Positions 25,501-39,800 of a DNA stretch of 64,000 nt are shown in pieces. The DNA lies in contig CM062384.1 in NCBI GenBank assembly GCA_031310005.1, positions 868,001 to 932,000 on the forward strand. Reading direction: 5' to 3'. Positions within the stretch are counted from its first letter, which is position 1. Each line of letters begins with the position of its first letter. The notes under the pieces are model-generated. The model saw only the letters and a program-made list of their open reading frames with translations. It searched no databases and had not been told where the DNA came from. The DNA comes from Dactylellina haptotyla (lineage: Eukaryota > Ascomycota > Orbiliomycetes > Orbiliales > Orbiliaceae). Both the position numbers and the translations under genes were made by a program.

Positions 25501-28500
25501 ATTTAATTGAAAATCATATTAAAGTATATATTAATTTTCATTAATTCTAAAAAATATAAATATATAATTATATTATTTAATAAATCATTAATAATAATTA
25601 TAAAATTTTAAAAAGGCTTGAATATTTTTAATATTTTAAAGTTAAAGCCATTTTTAAATAATATCAACTTTCTTAAAATCTATTTTAATTCCTTTAGTTA
25701 TAATAATAATTATAATTTTGAATTCTATTTTTTAATTTAATTTTAAAATTATATTTATCTAATATTTCAAAACAATAATAATATATTATTAGTATTTTTA
25801 GGATTTTACTATAAATTAATATATTATTAAAATAGATAATATATATTTTATTAATATAATCTTTTAATATATAATTCATAAAAATTTAAAAAATATTAAA
25901 ATATTAATTAATTTTATAAATATAATCAAATATTTAAATAAGCTATATTAATATTTAAATACTATTTTCTAAATATTTTTAAAATGATTTATAAATTATA
26001 ATAAACAATAATAATATTAAATTTAGTAAAGTAAATAACTTTAATTAATTGATTTAATAATTTATTAATTTGAAATAAATTATTATAATCTTTAATTATA
26101 ATAATATTGAGATTTTTGTTAATTAATATAAATTTATAATTTTCTATTTTTGAAATAAAAATTAAATATTTTAATAGAAGATTTTAAAAATAAATATATT
26201 CTTTTTATAAATTTTTTTAATATATTTCTTAAATATTTTAAATTTTTTTAATATAAGTATAGATAGGTAGAAACTTAAATATAATGTTTTTATAATAATA
26301 TTTTATAAATAAATTTATTAAATAATAATAATATATTTTCATTTTTAATTTTTAAAAAATTTAAATTTATTTAAATATTTATTTAAAATTTTTTTAAATA
26401 ATATATTTTTAAATATTATTTTAATAATTCTAATAATATCTTTAACTTTAAGCTATATTTATTTAAAAATATTAAATTTATTATAAAAATAATAATAAAT
26501 TTTCTTATCAAAAAAATATTCTATAAATTATAAATAAACTTTTAAAATTATTTATAAATTATTTATCAAATTTATTATAAATTCTATTAATAATTATAAT
26601 AAATAAATTTAATTATTTTATTTCTAAAATTTATAATAAGATTATAATTTTCAATTAATTATAATTTAAAATAAGGTTATTATTAATAAAATTAAAAATA
26701 TTAATAGTCTATTTTTAAAATGTTTATTAATAATAAGAATAATGTTAATGTTAATTTTATATTTAATTATTTTAAAAATTTTTTTAAAAAATAATAATAT
26801 TATATATAATAATTTTAAATTGTATAAAAAATTATATTTTTAATATATTTTTTAAAATATATATAATTTTTATTTTACTATCTACAAAAATTTATATAAA
26901 ATTTTTATTAATAATATAAAATATTTAAAAATATTATTTTTTAATTTAATTAAAAGTTTTAATAAATTTTTTTAATAAAGTTAAAACTAAATGATTTATA
27001 TATATTATTATTTGAAATTTTTTTAATTTAAAATATTATATTATTTAATATTATTAAATTCTATATTATCAATAATATTCCTAACCTTTTCCCAATTTTA
27101 AAAACTAGTAATATATTTATTATAATTAAAATATTTTGTTAATAATTTTGAATATAAAATTTTAAATTTTTTTATAATAAAATTATTATTTATAATTTAA
27201 ATAATTTTTAAGTATATAATTTTAAAATTTCTTCTAATATATTATAAAAATAATATTAGTTTATTTTATATATAATCAATACAAACATAAAGATTTTTAT
27301 TATAAGAGTAATAATTAGAAAATTTTAATTTATAAAATTAATATTTTTTCCTTTTTTTATTTTTATAATATTAATTTTTAATATTATTTTAATAATATTA
27401 TAATTTTTTATATAAAATTAATATATTTTATAATTTTATACTAGTTTAATTTTATAATAGTGAAATATTATAAGGTATGTAGTTTATTAATAAGATTTAT
27501 AAGGATTTCTTTATTATTTTTTTATATATTTATAATTAAAAATAATTATTTAATTTATATAATTTTAATATATAAATTTGGTTAAATTTATATTAAAATA
27601 TTTATATAATCAATATTGATATATTTTATATAATTTTATATATTAATTAATAAATTAAAGTTAACTTCTATTATTATTAATATAAAATATTAGATAACTA
27701 TATCTTATAAATCCAATACCAAATAAAATAAATTATCTAAGATACTAATTTTTTTAACATTTAAATATAACATTTTTTGTAATTTCTATTAATTCCAACA
27801 TTTAATTTTTAAAAGTTTATTTAATCGAGTGTTTAGTTTCCAACAAATAGGTAATATTATTAATTATTGGAAAATTAATAAATCCTTTTTAAATTAATTC
27901 TTTATTTAATAAATTAATGAGAAAATATTAAATAACTTTATAATTTTTTTATAAATAAATTTTAAATTTATATTAATATATAGTTTTTAAAATTTATTAT
28001 AAATAAATTTTATTTTAAATTTTATATTTTTTTTAAAAATTATTAAAAAAATTTTATATAAATTGTAAATATATAGCTTCTTTTAAAAAAAAATTTTCTT
28101 ATTTAAAATAATATTTTTTATAATAAATTTAACATTATTTTTTATTAAATATTTTTAATTTCTAATTTTTAAAAATATATATTTTAAATAAAATAATAAG
28201 TAAAATTAAAATTTAAATTTTTTAAAATAATTAAAATTTAAAAATAGTAAAATTAGTATTAAAAAATTTTTTTATTAATTTAATAAAATATAATATTAAA
28301 TTATTATTTTTTAAAATTTTTTAAATTATTAATAATTATTTTTATATTTTTAATATATTTATTATAACTTTTTAATATTTTTATAATTATATTATTTTTA
28401 TAATATTTTAATTAGCTATTCAAATGTTTTTTAATTATTAATTAATTAAATAATTTTATTTAATATATTTTTTTTTATTATATTAATAATATATTAATTT

Positions 28501-30087
28501 GTTAAATTTTAAAAAATAATTTCCTAATTATTAATTTTAATTTTAAATTTTTTTTAATTTTATAAGAAATAGTTTAAAAATATTTTTTAAAATTTAATTA
28601 TTTTTATTTTATTATTATTGATTATTTAACCTTTAATAATTATTTTAAGAAATATATAGTAAATTATTTTAATTTTAAGATAATTGATTCTAATTTATTG
28701 CAAAATGATTTCCAAGATTATAGGATGATTGATTTTTTTAACTATTATTATAAAATCTAAATTAATTATTTTATTAATTTAAATAATTTCCTTAAAGGTT
28801 AGAGAATTGATTATAATTATTATAATTTTAAAAAATATTTACTTTATATTTTTAAAAATAATTATTATTAAATTTTATAATCAAATTTTTAATTATATAA
28901 TATTAAATTTTAAATTGTATATAATTATTTTAATGATTTTTATTTTTATATAAATTTTAATCCTTTTTAATATAATAGATTAATTATTTTATTATATATT
29001 CAACTATAGAGGTATAAATATTAATAATTTGAAAATATTTTGGATAGATTTAATTTATTATAAATTTTAAATAATATAAAAGCTTCTTCAGTTTTATTTT
29101 AATATTTATAAAATTATTTAAATTTTTAATAAAATATAAATAATTAATAAGAATTTAAATAATATAATTATTATTAACCTTCTATTTTTTATTCTTATTA
29201 TTTTCTTTATATTATATAAGATAAGAATTATAAATATGGAAAATAATTTTAATAAAAATATAAAAAAATAAATTTTATCCTTATCGTTTTAAATTATTAA
29301 TATTAAAAATAAAAATAGTAGTAGCTTACTAAATAAATTAATTAAATTTATAATAAATTATTAAATTTATTAAAATTTAATACTTTTACTTTCTTATATT
29401 AAATAATAAATTAAAATAGATTAACAAAATTTATTAAAAATTATTAAAATTATCAGGATATTTTTTGTTATTATTATTAAAATTTTTATTAAAATTTTCT
29501 AAATTTTTGAGATTAAAAATTAATTTATAATAAAATTTATTTTTATTTAGTATAAAATAAAAATAAATTTTATTTAATTTTAATTAGATTTAAAACAATT
29601 AATATAATTTTTCTTTAATCATTTCAAATATATTTTATATATTTTTATAATTTTATAATTATTTAAATTATAATAACTATTTTTTAAATTCTTTTAAAAT
29701 TTTTATAATTATTTCTAAATTTTATAAATATTTATTATTATTTGGGATAATAATTTTAACTAAACTATCAATAAAATTCTTTTTTATATTTACATAATTA
29801 TATTAAAATAGATTTTATTATTAATAATTAAAATTTTATTTTTATTTTTAAATAGATCAGCTTTAAAAATTAATAGAGGTAAAAGTAATATTTCTTTTTT
29901 ATTTTATAAATATAAATATTTAATTAATTCTATAAAACTTAATTTTCAATTTATTTATTTAAATATTATATAAATAAAAATAATCACCTTCTTTATCTAT
30001 AATTTTATTTTTTAAAACTATAAAATCTTTTAAATTAAAATGCTATTATATATATATTTCTTTTAATTAAAAAGTGATTAATTAAAA

Positions 30088-30596
30088 TATTACATTTTAT
30101 ATACTATCTAATATAATAGTATAAATATATAATATTATGATATATAAAACTCTCTTTTTATTTAAAATATTTAGATTTTTTAGCAAAAAATATATATATA
30201 ATTATAAAATATTAAAGATAGCTCATCTAAAATATATAATAATAATAAAGTAGGGATAATTAAATATATTAAATTATATTTAAATTAATTAATAAAAATA
30301 GAAATATTTTATTAATCCTAAAAATAATCTTATATATAAAAATAATCTAATACATTTATAATAGATTATAAATTACAATAGATCATAATTCATAATCTAT
30401 AATCCATAATAAACAATAATCTATAAGATATATTATACTATAATCCAAAATATTAAATAAATAGGTGGGCTTTACAATCAAACATACTAAAAATAATATA
30501 TATCTATAAATACAAAGTGTAGTAGTAAAAATTAGAACAATATAGCGCAAAGCTAGGTATAAATATTTGTACTGTCAAAACTTATGGTCTGTGACA
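30088..30596 (-). repeat. 5' LTR of inner gypsy-type copy
   Basis: 509 bp. Mirror image of the partner LTR: the outer edge (plus-strand GGTCTGTGACA) is well preserved and the inward end is A+T-saturated. Followed by the target duplication CAATT. Confidence 0.9.
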
Positions 30597-33500
30597 CAAT
30601 TTAAAAAAAAATTTTAAAAAAAATGTTAACTTAATATTATATTTTATTAAATTAATAAAAAAAATATTTTTAGTATTGATTTAATTATCTCTTAAGTTTT
30701 AATTGTGTTAAAAAGAATTTAAACTCCTACTCCACTTATTATTTTATCTAAAATATATATTTTTTAAAAATTAAAAATTGAAAATATTTAATAAAAAAAT
30801 AATATTAAATTTATTATAAAAAAATATTATTTTAAATAAAAAAATTTCTTTTTAGAAAAAGCTACACATTTATAATTTATTTAAAATTTTTTAAATAATT
30901 TATAAAAAAAATATAAAATTTAAAAAAAAATTTATTTATAATAAATTTTAAAAATTATATATTAATATAAATTTAAAATTTATTTATAAAAAAATTATAG
31001 AGTTACTTAATATTCTTTTATTAATTTATTATATAAAAATTAATTTAAAAAATTTACTAACTTTTTAATAATTAATAATATTATTTAATTATTAAAAATT
31101 AAACCTCTACTAAATAAACTTTTAAAAATTAAATATTAAAATTAATAAAAATTATAAAATATTATATTTAAATATTAAAAAAATTAATATTTTAAACAAC
31201 TTATTTTATTTAATATTGAATTTATAGAATATAGTTATTTAGCACTTTATATTAATAATAATAAAATTAATTTTAATTTATTAATTAATATATAGAATTA
31301 TATAAAATATATTAATATTAATTATATAAACATTTTAATATAAATTCAATTAAATTTATATGTTAAAATTATGAATTAAATAATTGTTTTGGTTATAAAT
31401 ATACAAAAAATGATAAAGAAATTTTTATAAATTTTATTAATAAATTATATATTTTATAATATTTTATTATTATAAAATTAAATTAGTATAAAATTATAAA
31501 ATATATTAGTTTTATATAAAAACCACAATATTACAAAATAATATTAAAAATTAACATTATAAAATAAAAAAATAAAAAAATATTAATTTTGCAAATTAAA
31601 ATTTTTAATTATTATTTTATAATAAAATTTTATACTTATATTAATTATATATAAAATGGATTAATATTATTTTTATAATATATTAGAAGAAATTTCTAAG
31701 ATTATATATTTATAAAAATTACCTAAATTATAAATAACAATTTTATTATAGGAAAGACTTAAAACTTTATATTTAAAATTATTAATAAAATATTTTAATT
31801 ATTAATTATAATAAATATATTATTTAGTTTTTAAAAATAAAAAGGTTGGGAATACTACTAATAACATAGAATTCAATAATATCAAATAATATAATATTTT
31901 AAACTAAAAAAGTTTTAAATAATAATGCACACCAAATTGTTTAGTTTTAATTTTATTAAAAAAGGATTTGATAGAATTTTTAATCAAATTAAAATAATAT
32001 TTTTAAATATTTTATATTATAAATAGAAATCTTACATAAGTTTTTATAAATAGCAAAATAAAAATTATATATATTTTAAAAAATATATTAAAAATATAAT
32101 TTTCTTATACAATTTAAAACATTATATATAATATTATTAGTTTTTTTAAGAATAATTAAGTATAAAATTGATGTTATTTTTATTATTAATAAATATTTTA
32201 AAAATAAACTATTAACATTTTTAATCTTATTAATAATAATTTTATTTTAAAATATAATTAATTAAAAGATTATAATTTAGTTATAAATTTCAAAATAAAA
32301 TAATTAAATTTATTTATTATAATTATTAATAAAATTTACATTAAATTTAACAAATAATTTATAAATAATTAAAAAAATCCATTTATAATTTACAAAATAT
32401 TTTTTTAATAAAAATCTATCATTATTTTTGTAATAAATCTAATATTTTTAAATAAATATAATTTAAAGCTAAAAATATTATTAAAATCATTAAAGTAATT
32501 TTTAAAATATATTTTTAAGAAAATTTTAAAATAAATATTTAAATAAATTTAAATTTTTAAAAATTAAAAATAAAATGCACTACCACCATTTAATAAATTT
32601 ATTTATAAAATATTATTGTAAAAATATTACATCTAAATTTTTATTTATTTACACTTATATAAAAAAATTTAAAATATTTAAAAATATATTAAAAAATCTA
32701 TAAAAAATATATTCATTTTTAAAATTTTTTATAAAATATCCAATTTTTATTTTTAAAAAAATAAAAATTATAAATTTATATTAATTACTAAAACCTTAAC
32801 ACTATTACTATTAAAAATTATAATAATTTACCAAATTAATAAATCTTTAGATCAATTAATTAAAGTTATTTACTTTACTAAATTTTAATTATTATTACCT
32901 ATTACAACTTACAAATTATTTTAAAAATATTTGAAAAATAATATTTAAATATTGTTATAACTTATTTGAATATTTAATCATACTTATAAAATTAATTAAT
33001 ATTTTAATATTTTTTAAACTTTTATAAATTATATATTAAAAATTATATTAATAAAATATATATTATCTATTTAAACAATATATTAATTTATAATAAAAAT
33101 CTTAAAAATATTAATAATATATTATAATTATTTTTAAAGTATTAAATAAATATAATTTTAAAATTAAATTAAAAAAACAAAATTTAAAATTATAAAATAC
33201 AAATTTTTCAAAATTATAATTATAACCTAAAAAATTAAAATAGATTTTAAAAGATTAATATTATTTAAAAATAATTTTGATTTTAAAATATTAAAAAGAT
33301 ATTTAAGTCTTTTAAGATTATATAATTATTATTAATAATTTATTAAATAATATAGTTATATATTTATTACCTTTTTGGAATTAATAAAAATTGGTGTATA
33401 TTTTGATATGATTTTAGTTGGATATATACTTTTAATATATTTAAAAATTATTTTTTAATTTTATTTTAAATTATATAATTTTAATTTATTTATTAAAATT

Positions 33501-36341
33501 AAAATAAATATTTTAATGTTATATTAAAAACTTACTTGTATTAATTATAATTAATTTAGGAATAATATTTTATTATTTATTTTTTTATAAATTTGATGTT
33601 ATTAAATTGTAATATCCCATCTATAATAAAAATAATAACTATTATTTAAATTTACAAAATATAAAAATATATTTTTAAATAAAAAACTTTTATAATATAT
33701 TTAGATTATAAAATTTTATTTATTTTATTTTAAAGATTTTAGTAAATAATAAATTTATTAATAAAAATTTATCAATTAATATAATATAAAAATTATATTA
33801 TAAAAAAAGAAAACTTTGGAATTGATGTTATTAATTAATAATCTAACTTAATAGTTGGAGTTTAATTTAATAAAAAAGTTATTTTTAAAAAAGTAATATA
33901 TAATTATTTTAATTAATAAAATTTTTAATCTTATTTTTATATTTTAAAAACTAATTTATAAATAATTTTAAATAAAGTTATAATAAATATTTTATTGTAA
34001 AGAATATTATTAAAAATTTTAATATTTTAGATTATTTTACAATAAAAAGGATTTATTTTTTTAAAAATTTTTATATTTTTATTAAAAATTTTAATAATAA
34101 TTTATTAAATAATATTATGATATATTAATTTATAAATATTTTAATATTAAATATATTTAGGAACTTTTAATTAAATCTTATTTCTAATTTTAAATATGAT
34201 AATATATTAAATAATATATTAAAACTTATAATATATATTATTGAAATAAATTTAGTTAATATTTACCTTATAAAAATTATAATTTTATGATATATTTTTA
34301 AAACCATTCTAAATTATTTTATATAATTTTATATAAAAAATATTTTTTTAAAAACTTTTTATAAATACTATTTATGATGAAATTTTAATTATTATTTATA
34401 AATTTAATAAAATAATAATTTTAAAACCATAAAATTTTAAATAATTTATAATAAAACTTAAATAAGTTTATAATAAATAAATTTTTAATTAATATAAATT
34501 ATAAATTAAATATATTTATAATAAAAATATATTATTTACTAATAAATTCTAAAACTCAATCTAAAATTAAATTAAATTAATATTATTAATAAAAACGTGT
34601 TTAAATAAATAAAATTATAAAATAAATTATTTAAATTATTAAAATATAGTTAAGAAGTTTTCTTAATATAGTATAAAATAATTAAATTAAATTATTATTA
34701 TATTTTAAATTTACTTATAATATATTTAAATATTTATTTATTAAATATATTTTTATAAAGTATTTAAAAATAGAACCTATTATAATATTATTTTTATAAT
34801 ATTTAAAAAATAATCTTAAAAGAAAAATATATTAAAAATATAAAAATTTTTATAATAATTTATAAAAAATTTTTAATTTATAATAGAATATATATCACAT
34901 TATTATAATTAGTAATATATAGAAGTATTTCTTTAAAAAAAAATAAAACATATTTATTTACTAAATATATTAAATAAAAAATAATAAAGTAAAAATTGGA
35001 TTATTAAAAATATGGATTTTTATCATTATTAAAAATTTAGTAATAATATTTTTAAATTTGAAATTTTAAGACTTATTTAAATCTATTGATTTTTTTATAT
35101 TTTACTTTTAGAATTAATTCCTTTAAATTTAAAAAAACTTAGAAAATGAAAAATTAAAATACGAAGATTATATAAAATATAAAATTAAAAAATTTTTAAA
35201 AATTAATAATAATAATAAATATTTAATTAAATAATTATTATTTTATAAATTGTAAAATAATTTATGAAAATTAAAAATAATATTTTATTAAAACTAATTT
35301 AAAAATATTTTTAATGAAGTATATTAGAATTTTTAATTAAATAATTTAGAAAAAATTTAAAAATTATATAATATTTAATATATTTAAATATAATTAAATA
35401 AGAAAAAAAGGATTAAATTTTTTTAATCAATTATATTTAAGAAATTTGGTTTATATATTATATTTGTTTAATTTTTTATTTAAAAAAAGTAATATTATTA
35501 TTTAGAAGTTATTAAAAATTAATATTATTTAATAATAATTTTAAATTTAATTTTTAAAATTATTTAAAATTTTTCTATTTTTTAATAATAGATTTTTTTT
35601 TTTTAAAAATTAATTTTATTTTTTTATTTATTAAATTTATTTTTTTTTATAAATATATTACCTTTATCTAAGCTTAAGCTACCTTAGTAAATAATAAAAC
35701 TTAAACATTTTTTATCTTACACAATTCCACCCATTTTTAATCTAACTATTAAAAAATATAGTTTATTATAGGATAGTTAACTTTATTAATAATACAAAAA
35801 CCATGAAAATTTATTAATTATTTTTTAAATATAATTATAATTATGATAAATATAATTAAAATATTTTTTATTAAAAAATTTTATAATATAAGAAAAATTA
35901 TATTTTTTATAAAATTTATAAATTATTTAAAATTTTTTCCCTTATATTTTAATATGGTAAGTTTAATTTTAACACCACTTAGTTAATAATTTTATATAAT
36001 AATCTACTAATATTATTATTTTTAAAAATATATTAATTACTTATATTTATAAAAATATTTTATAATTTAAGTTTTATTTTACTATCTTAATTTAATTATT
36101 ATACTTTTTATATATATATAATTATATAAGTATTTATTTTAAAATAAATTTTATATTATGATATAAATTATTATTCTATATAAATTTAACTCTAACATAA
36201 AAAATTAATAATATATAAAATTAAATTCTTATATAAAAATAATAATAATATATTATTATCTTATATTTAATTACTATTATTTATATAAAATTTTAGATTT
36301 TATAATAAAGTTATCTATATAAAAGCTTATTTTAAAAAAAA

Positions 36342-36888
36342 TATTATAAATTATAAATCTTAATAATATAAATACTTATACTTTAAATTATAAATCTTAA
36401 TAATATAAATACTTATACTTTACCTTATATTATATTATTCTAATTTTTATTATTATACTTTATATTTATAAATATATATTATTTTTAATATATTTAATTA
36501 TAAAGCCTATCTACCTATTCAACACCCTAAACTACGGTATAACACATCTTATAAATTATTATTTATTATAGATTATAAATTATAAATTACAATCTATTAT
36601 AATTTATAATTTATTATAAATATATTAGATTATTTATGTATATAAGATTATTTTTAAAACTGATAAAATATTCCTATTTTCATTAATTAATTTAAATATA
36701 ATTTAATATATTTAATTATTTTTATTTTATTATTATTATATATTTTAAATAAATTATTTTTAATATTTTATAATTTTATATATATTTCTTATTAAAAAAT
36801 TTAAATATCTTAGATAAAGAAGAGAGTTTTGCATATTTTAATATTACATATTTATAACATTACATTGGGTAGCGTACAAAGTGTAACA
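36342..36888 (+). repeat. 3' LTR of outer gypsy-type copy
   Basis: 547 bp, longer than its partner because a 37-bp unit is present twice in tandem at 36348-36384 and 36385-36421. Its outer end (TTGGGTAGCGTACAAAGTGT followed by AACA) keeps normal composition. Confidence 0.85.
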
Positions 36889-39800
36889 TTCCCAATATAA
36901 AATGATAAAATTAAAAAATAATATAATTGAAAATATCTAGCTTTTTAAAATTTTAAAAATCCAATTACTTTATAATCTTAATTTTTATATAAATAAATAA
37001 TTATACTTTTAATAATAATCTTTTAAAATTAATAATTTTAATAATTAATATGAAAAACTTAACTTTTTTTAAATTTAAATAGAAACAAGCTTAAATTAAT
37101 TAAAAAAAGTAACATTTATATAAATATTAAAATATACTATTGAAAAATAATTCTTTTTTAACCTTATTAAAAGTTAATCCAATATAATTATTATTAATAA
37201 AATAATTTATTATTATATAATTGTCTTTTTACACATTAAATAATTTCAAGTCTTTAAATATTTCTTTCTTTTAATTATTTATATTATTTAATATAATATT
37301 AAAAATGAAATCTATAAAATAAATAAAGGTGAATATTGAGCCTCTAAATCTTTAAAACATTCTTATATAATATAATAAATTAATTAATATTTTGGTAACA
37401 ATTTTAAATTTATCACCAGTCTATAGTAGTATTTTTTAATATTTATAAACACTATTATTACTATAAAATAAATTGTTTTTTTTATTAAATATTATATTAA
37501 TAACTAACTCAATTTTAATCATAGAGTAATCCGATTTTTTAATATTTACATTTAAACATATATAATTATATACAACCTAAAGATTATTATTTTTTTTAAA
37601 AAAAAATTTAATTTATACATTATATAAATAATTTATAATAGTTATAATATTAGTTTTAATTAATTTAAAAAAAATATAATAAGAAAAGTTTTTTTTCTTT
37701 AATAATTATAATAGCTGTTTAGTTTAATAAAAATAGTATCTTTTTTTTAAATTAATAGTATATTTAATCAAATTAGTAGTTTAAAACTTAATCAGATTAA
37801 AAATAAATATATTTTTTTAAATATATATAAAGTGTTTGGCCCTTTGTATTTACTCCATTTTTAGATGTTTTTTAATATATATATTAAATTATTAAAATTA
37901 TCTTTATATATTCCCATCTAATTCTATAGAAAGAAGATAATATTAAAGTCGGCATTTAATAAGAAATTTTATAATTTTTTTATATATAAGCTATTCCATC
38001 TTTTTCCTAGTTAAATTATTTATTATAATTATTATAATTAACAATATTTTTTTTTTTTTTAACAAATACATTATTTTATTTTTAAGTACAATTATTTATT
38101 TATTTTTATTTATATTTAAATTTAGTATTAAAACCAAGGTACTTTTAAAATAATCTTTTTCTTTTTAATTTTAATATATTATTTAAACAATACTTTCCCA
38201 TTATTAATTTTATTATATTTATTTATTATTAACCCTTTTATATTTGAATTTAATAATATCAATATTAATAAATATATTTAAAAGTTTATTATAATTATAT
38301 ATATAATAAAAATAGATTAAATATTTAAATTATTAGTAATTATAAAAATAAATAAATATATTTTTTTTTTTTATATTTATAAAAGTGTTTTTTCTAATAA
38401 TAATGGATTTTTTAATAATATATAATAATATAAATAATTTATTATTATTATCTTTTTTATTTTTATTAGTTTTTTTATATTTTTTTTTATTAATAAAAAT
38501 TTTATTTTCATTAATAAATATTTTTCTAATAAAATAAAATAAGGTAAAAATGGAGGGTATACAAACCTCCTTTTTAAATAATTTATAATTATAATAATAA
38601 TAAATTTTAATATTTCTTTTTATATTAAAGTTTAGTATATAAAATTTTTTTTTATATTTAATAATATTATATTTATTATTAAATTTTAATCTTTTTTTAA
38701 GATTTCCAATTTAGATTTATTATTTAATTTTAATTTCTATATATTTAATTTTAATTTTTATATATTTTATATATTAATTTTTTTTATAAAAATATTATTA
38801 TTAAATTCTTTAATATATCTTATATCCTTTATATATTATTTTTTATTAATTTTATTATAAATAAAATTTAAAATTTTTTTAATTTAATTATTATTATTTT
38901 TATTAATATTATATATAGTTTTAGTTATAATAAATTATTATATTTTTAAAATAGCCAAATATATATTGAAGTTTTTATTAATAATATTTAATATAAAATA
39001 TTAATTATAAATATTATTAATAATCCTAATTTTTTATTTATATATAATTAAATAATAGTGAATAAATATAGTAAACTAGTAAAATATATACTTTAATAAA
39101 AATAAAGATACTTTAGATATTTATATTTATTTAATAATATGTGGTGAGAATATTTTTAATTTTATTTATAATAGATATTTTAACTTTGTATTTATTATTT
39201 TAAAAATTAATAATTTAAAACAATTAATTAAATATTATAAAATTAATTTAATTAGAATATTTTCATTAATAAATATTTTAAATACTTTAGTTTTTAATTT
39301 ATAAATTGATATATAATTTATTACATAAACTATTATTATTTTTCATAAACTATTATTTTTTTTCATATTTTATCATAACTAATATAATTTCCATATAATA
39401 CAAAATTTATTTTAAAATAGCATTTTTAAAATTAAATATAATTATAATAAAAATAATTTTAACTATTATAATTATTATTTTTATAAATATTTAGGCTTAA
39501 AAATTATAATAATTTAATAATAGTAATATAAATTTTAAAATTGATTTATAATAATTATATTTATAAAATAATAACTATAATTTATTATAGTATATCTTTA
39601 ATATTAAAATAATTAATCCTTTTCATAAAAATAACCACCTCTTTTACAATATATCTATTTTATTTTATATATTTTTTAAATAAATAATATTAATCAATAA
39701 AAACAATTTAATTTTTCTTAAATAAAAATAATTTTAATTTAAATAAAATTATATTTAAAATTAATATAAACATATATATTATTACTAAAAATATAAATAA

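Larger units (their letters stand above)
22045..30596 (-). mobile_element. Ty3/gypsy-type LTR retrotransposon, inner copy (inverted)
   Basis: 8552 bp with 509-bp LTRs at 30088-30596 (5', minus strand) and 22045-22553 (3'). An exact 5-bp target duplication, CAATT, lies at 22040-22044 and 30597-30601, so the ends are certain. A minus-strand open stretch at 25879-25694 reads like the catalytic palm of a Ty3/gypsy reverse transcriptase, with the ILIYSK block and the following helix of the family recognisable. It lies about 4.1 kb inside the 5' LTR, leaving about 3.1 kb for RNase H and integrase, the gypsy order. Fossil with many breaks from RIP. It inserted after the outer copy and is the youngest layer. 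No gene in it can be functional. Confidence 0.88.
19733..36888 (+). mobile_element. Ty3/gypsy-type LTR retrotransposon, outer copy, split by a second copy
   Basis: Flanked by same-orientation LTRs at 19733-20242 and 36342-36888, which begin TGTCACAGACC and end GTGTAACA in their least altered copies. Without the inner insertion the element is about 8.6 kb, almost exactly the length of the inner one (8.55 kb). Its internal ends match those of the inner copy in inverted orientation, next to both LTRs. The segment at about 33.0-33.2 kb matches the inner copy's reverse transcriptase region. Coding orientation was the plus strand, so the inner copy landed about 1.8 kb past the 5' LTR, in the gag or gag/pol area. 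Fossil: A+T-saturated by RIP and riddled with stops. It is older than the copy it contains. Confidence 0.85.

Noticed and set aside
19728-36893. Target-site duplication of the outer gypsy-type copy
   Set aside because: The flanking pentamers (TATTT and TTCCC) do not match even allowing for C-to-T changes; I leave it undetermined.
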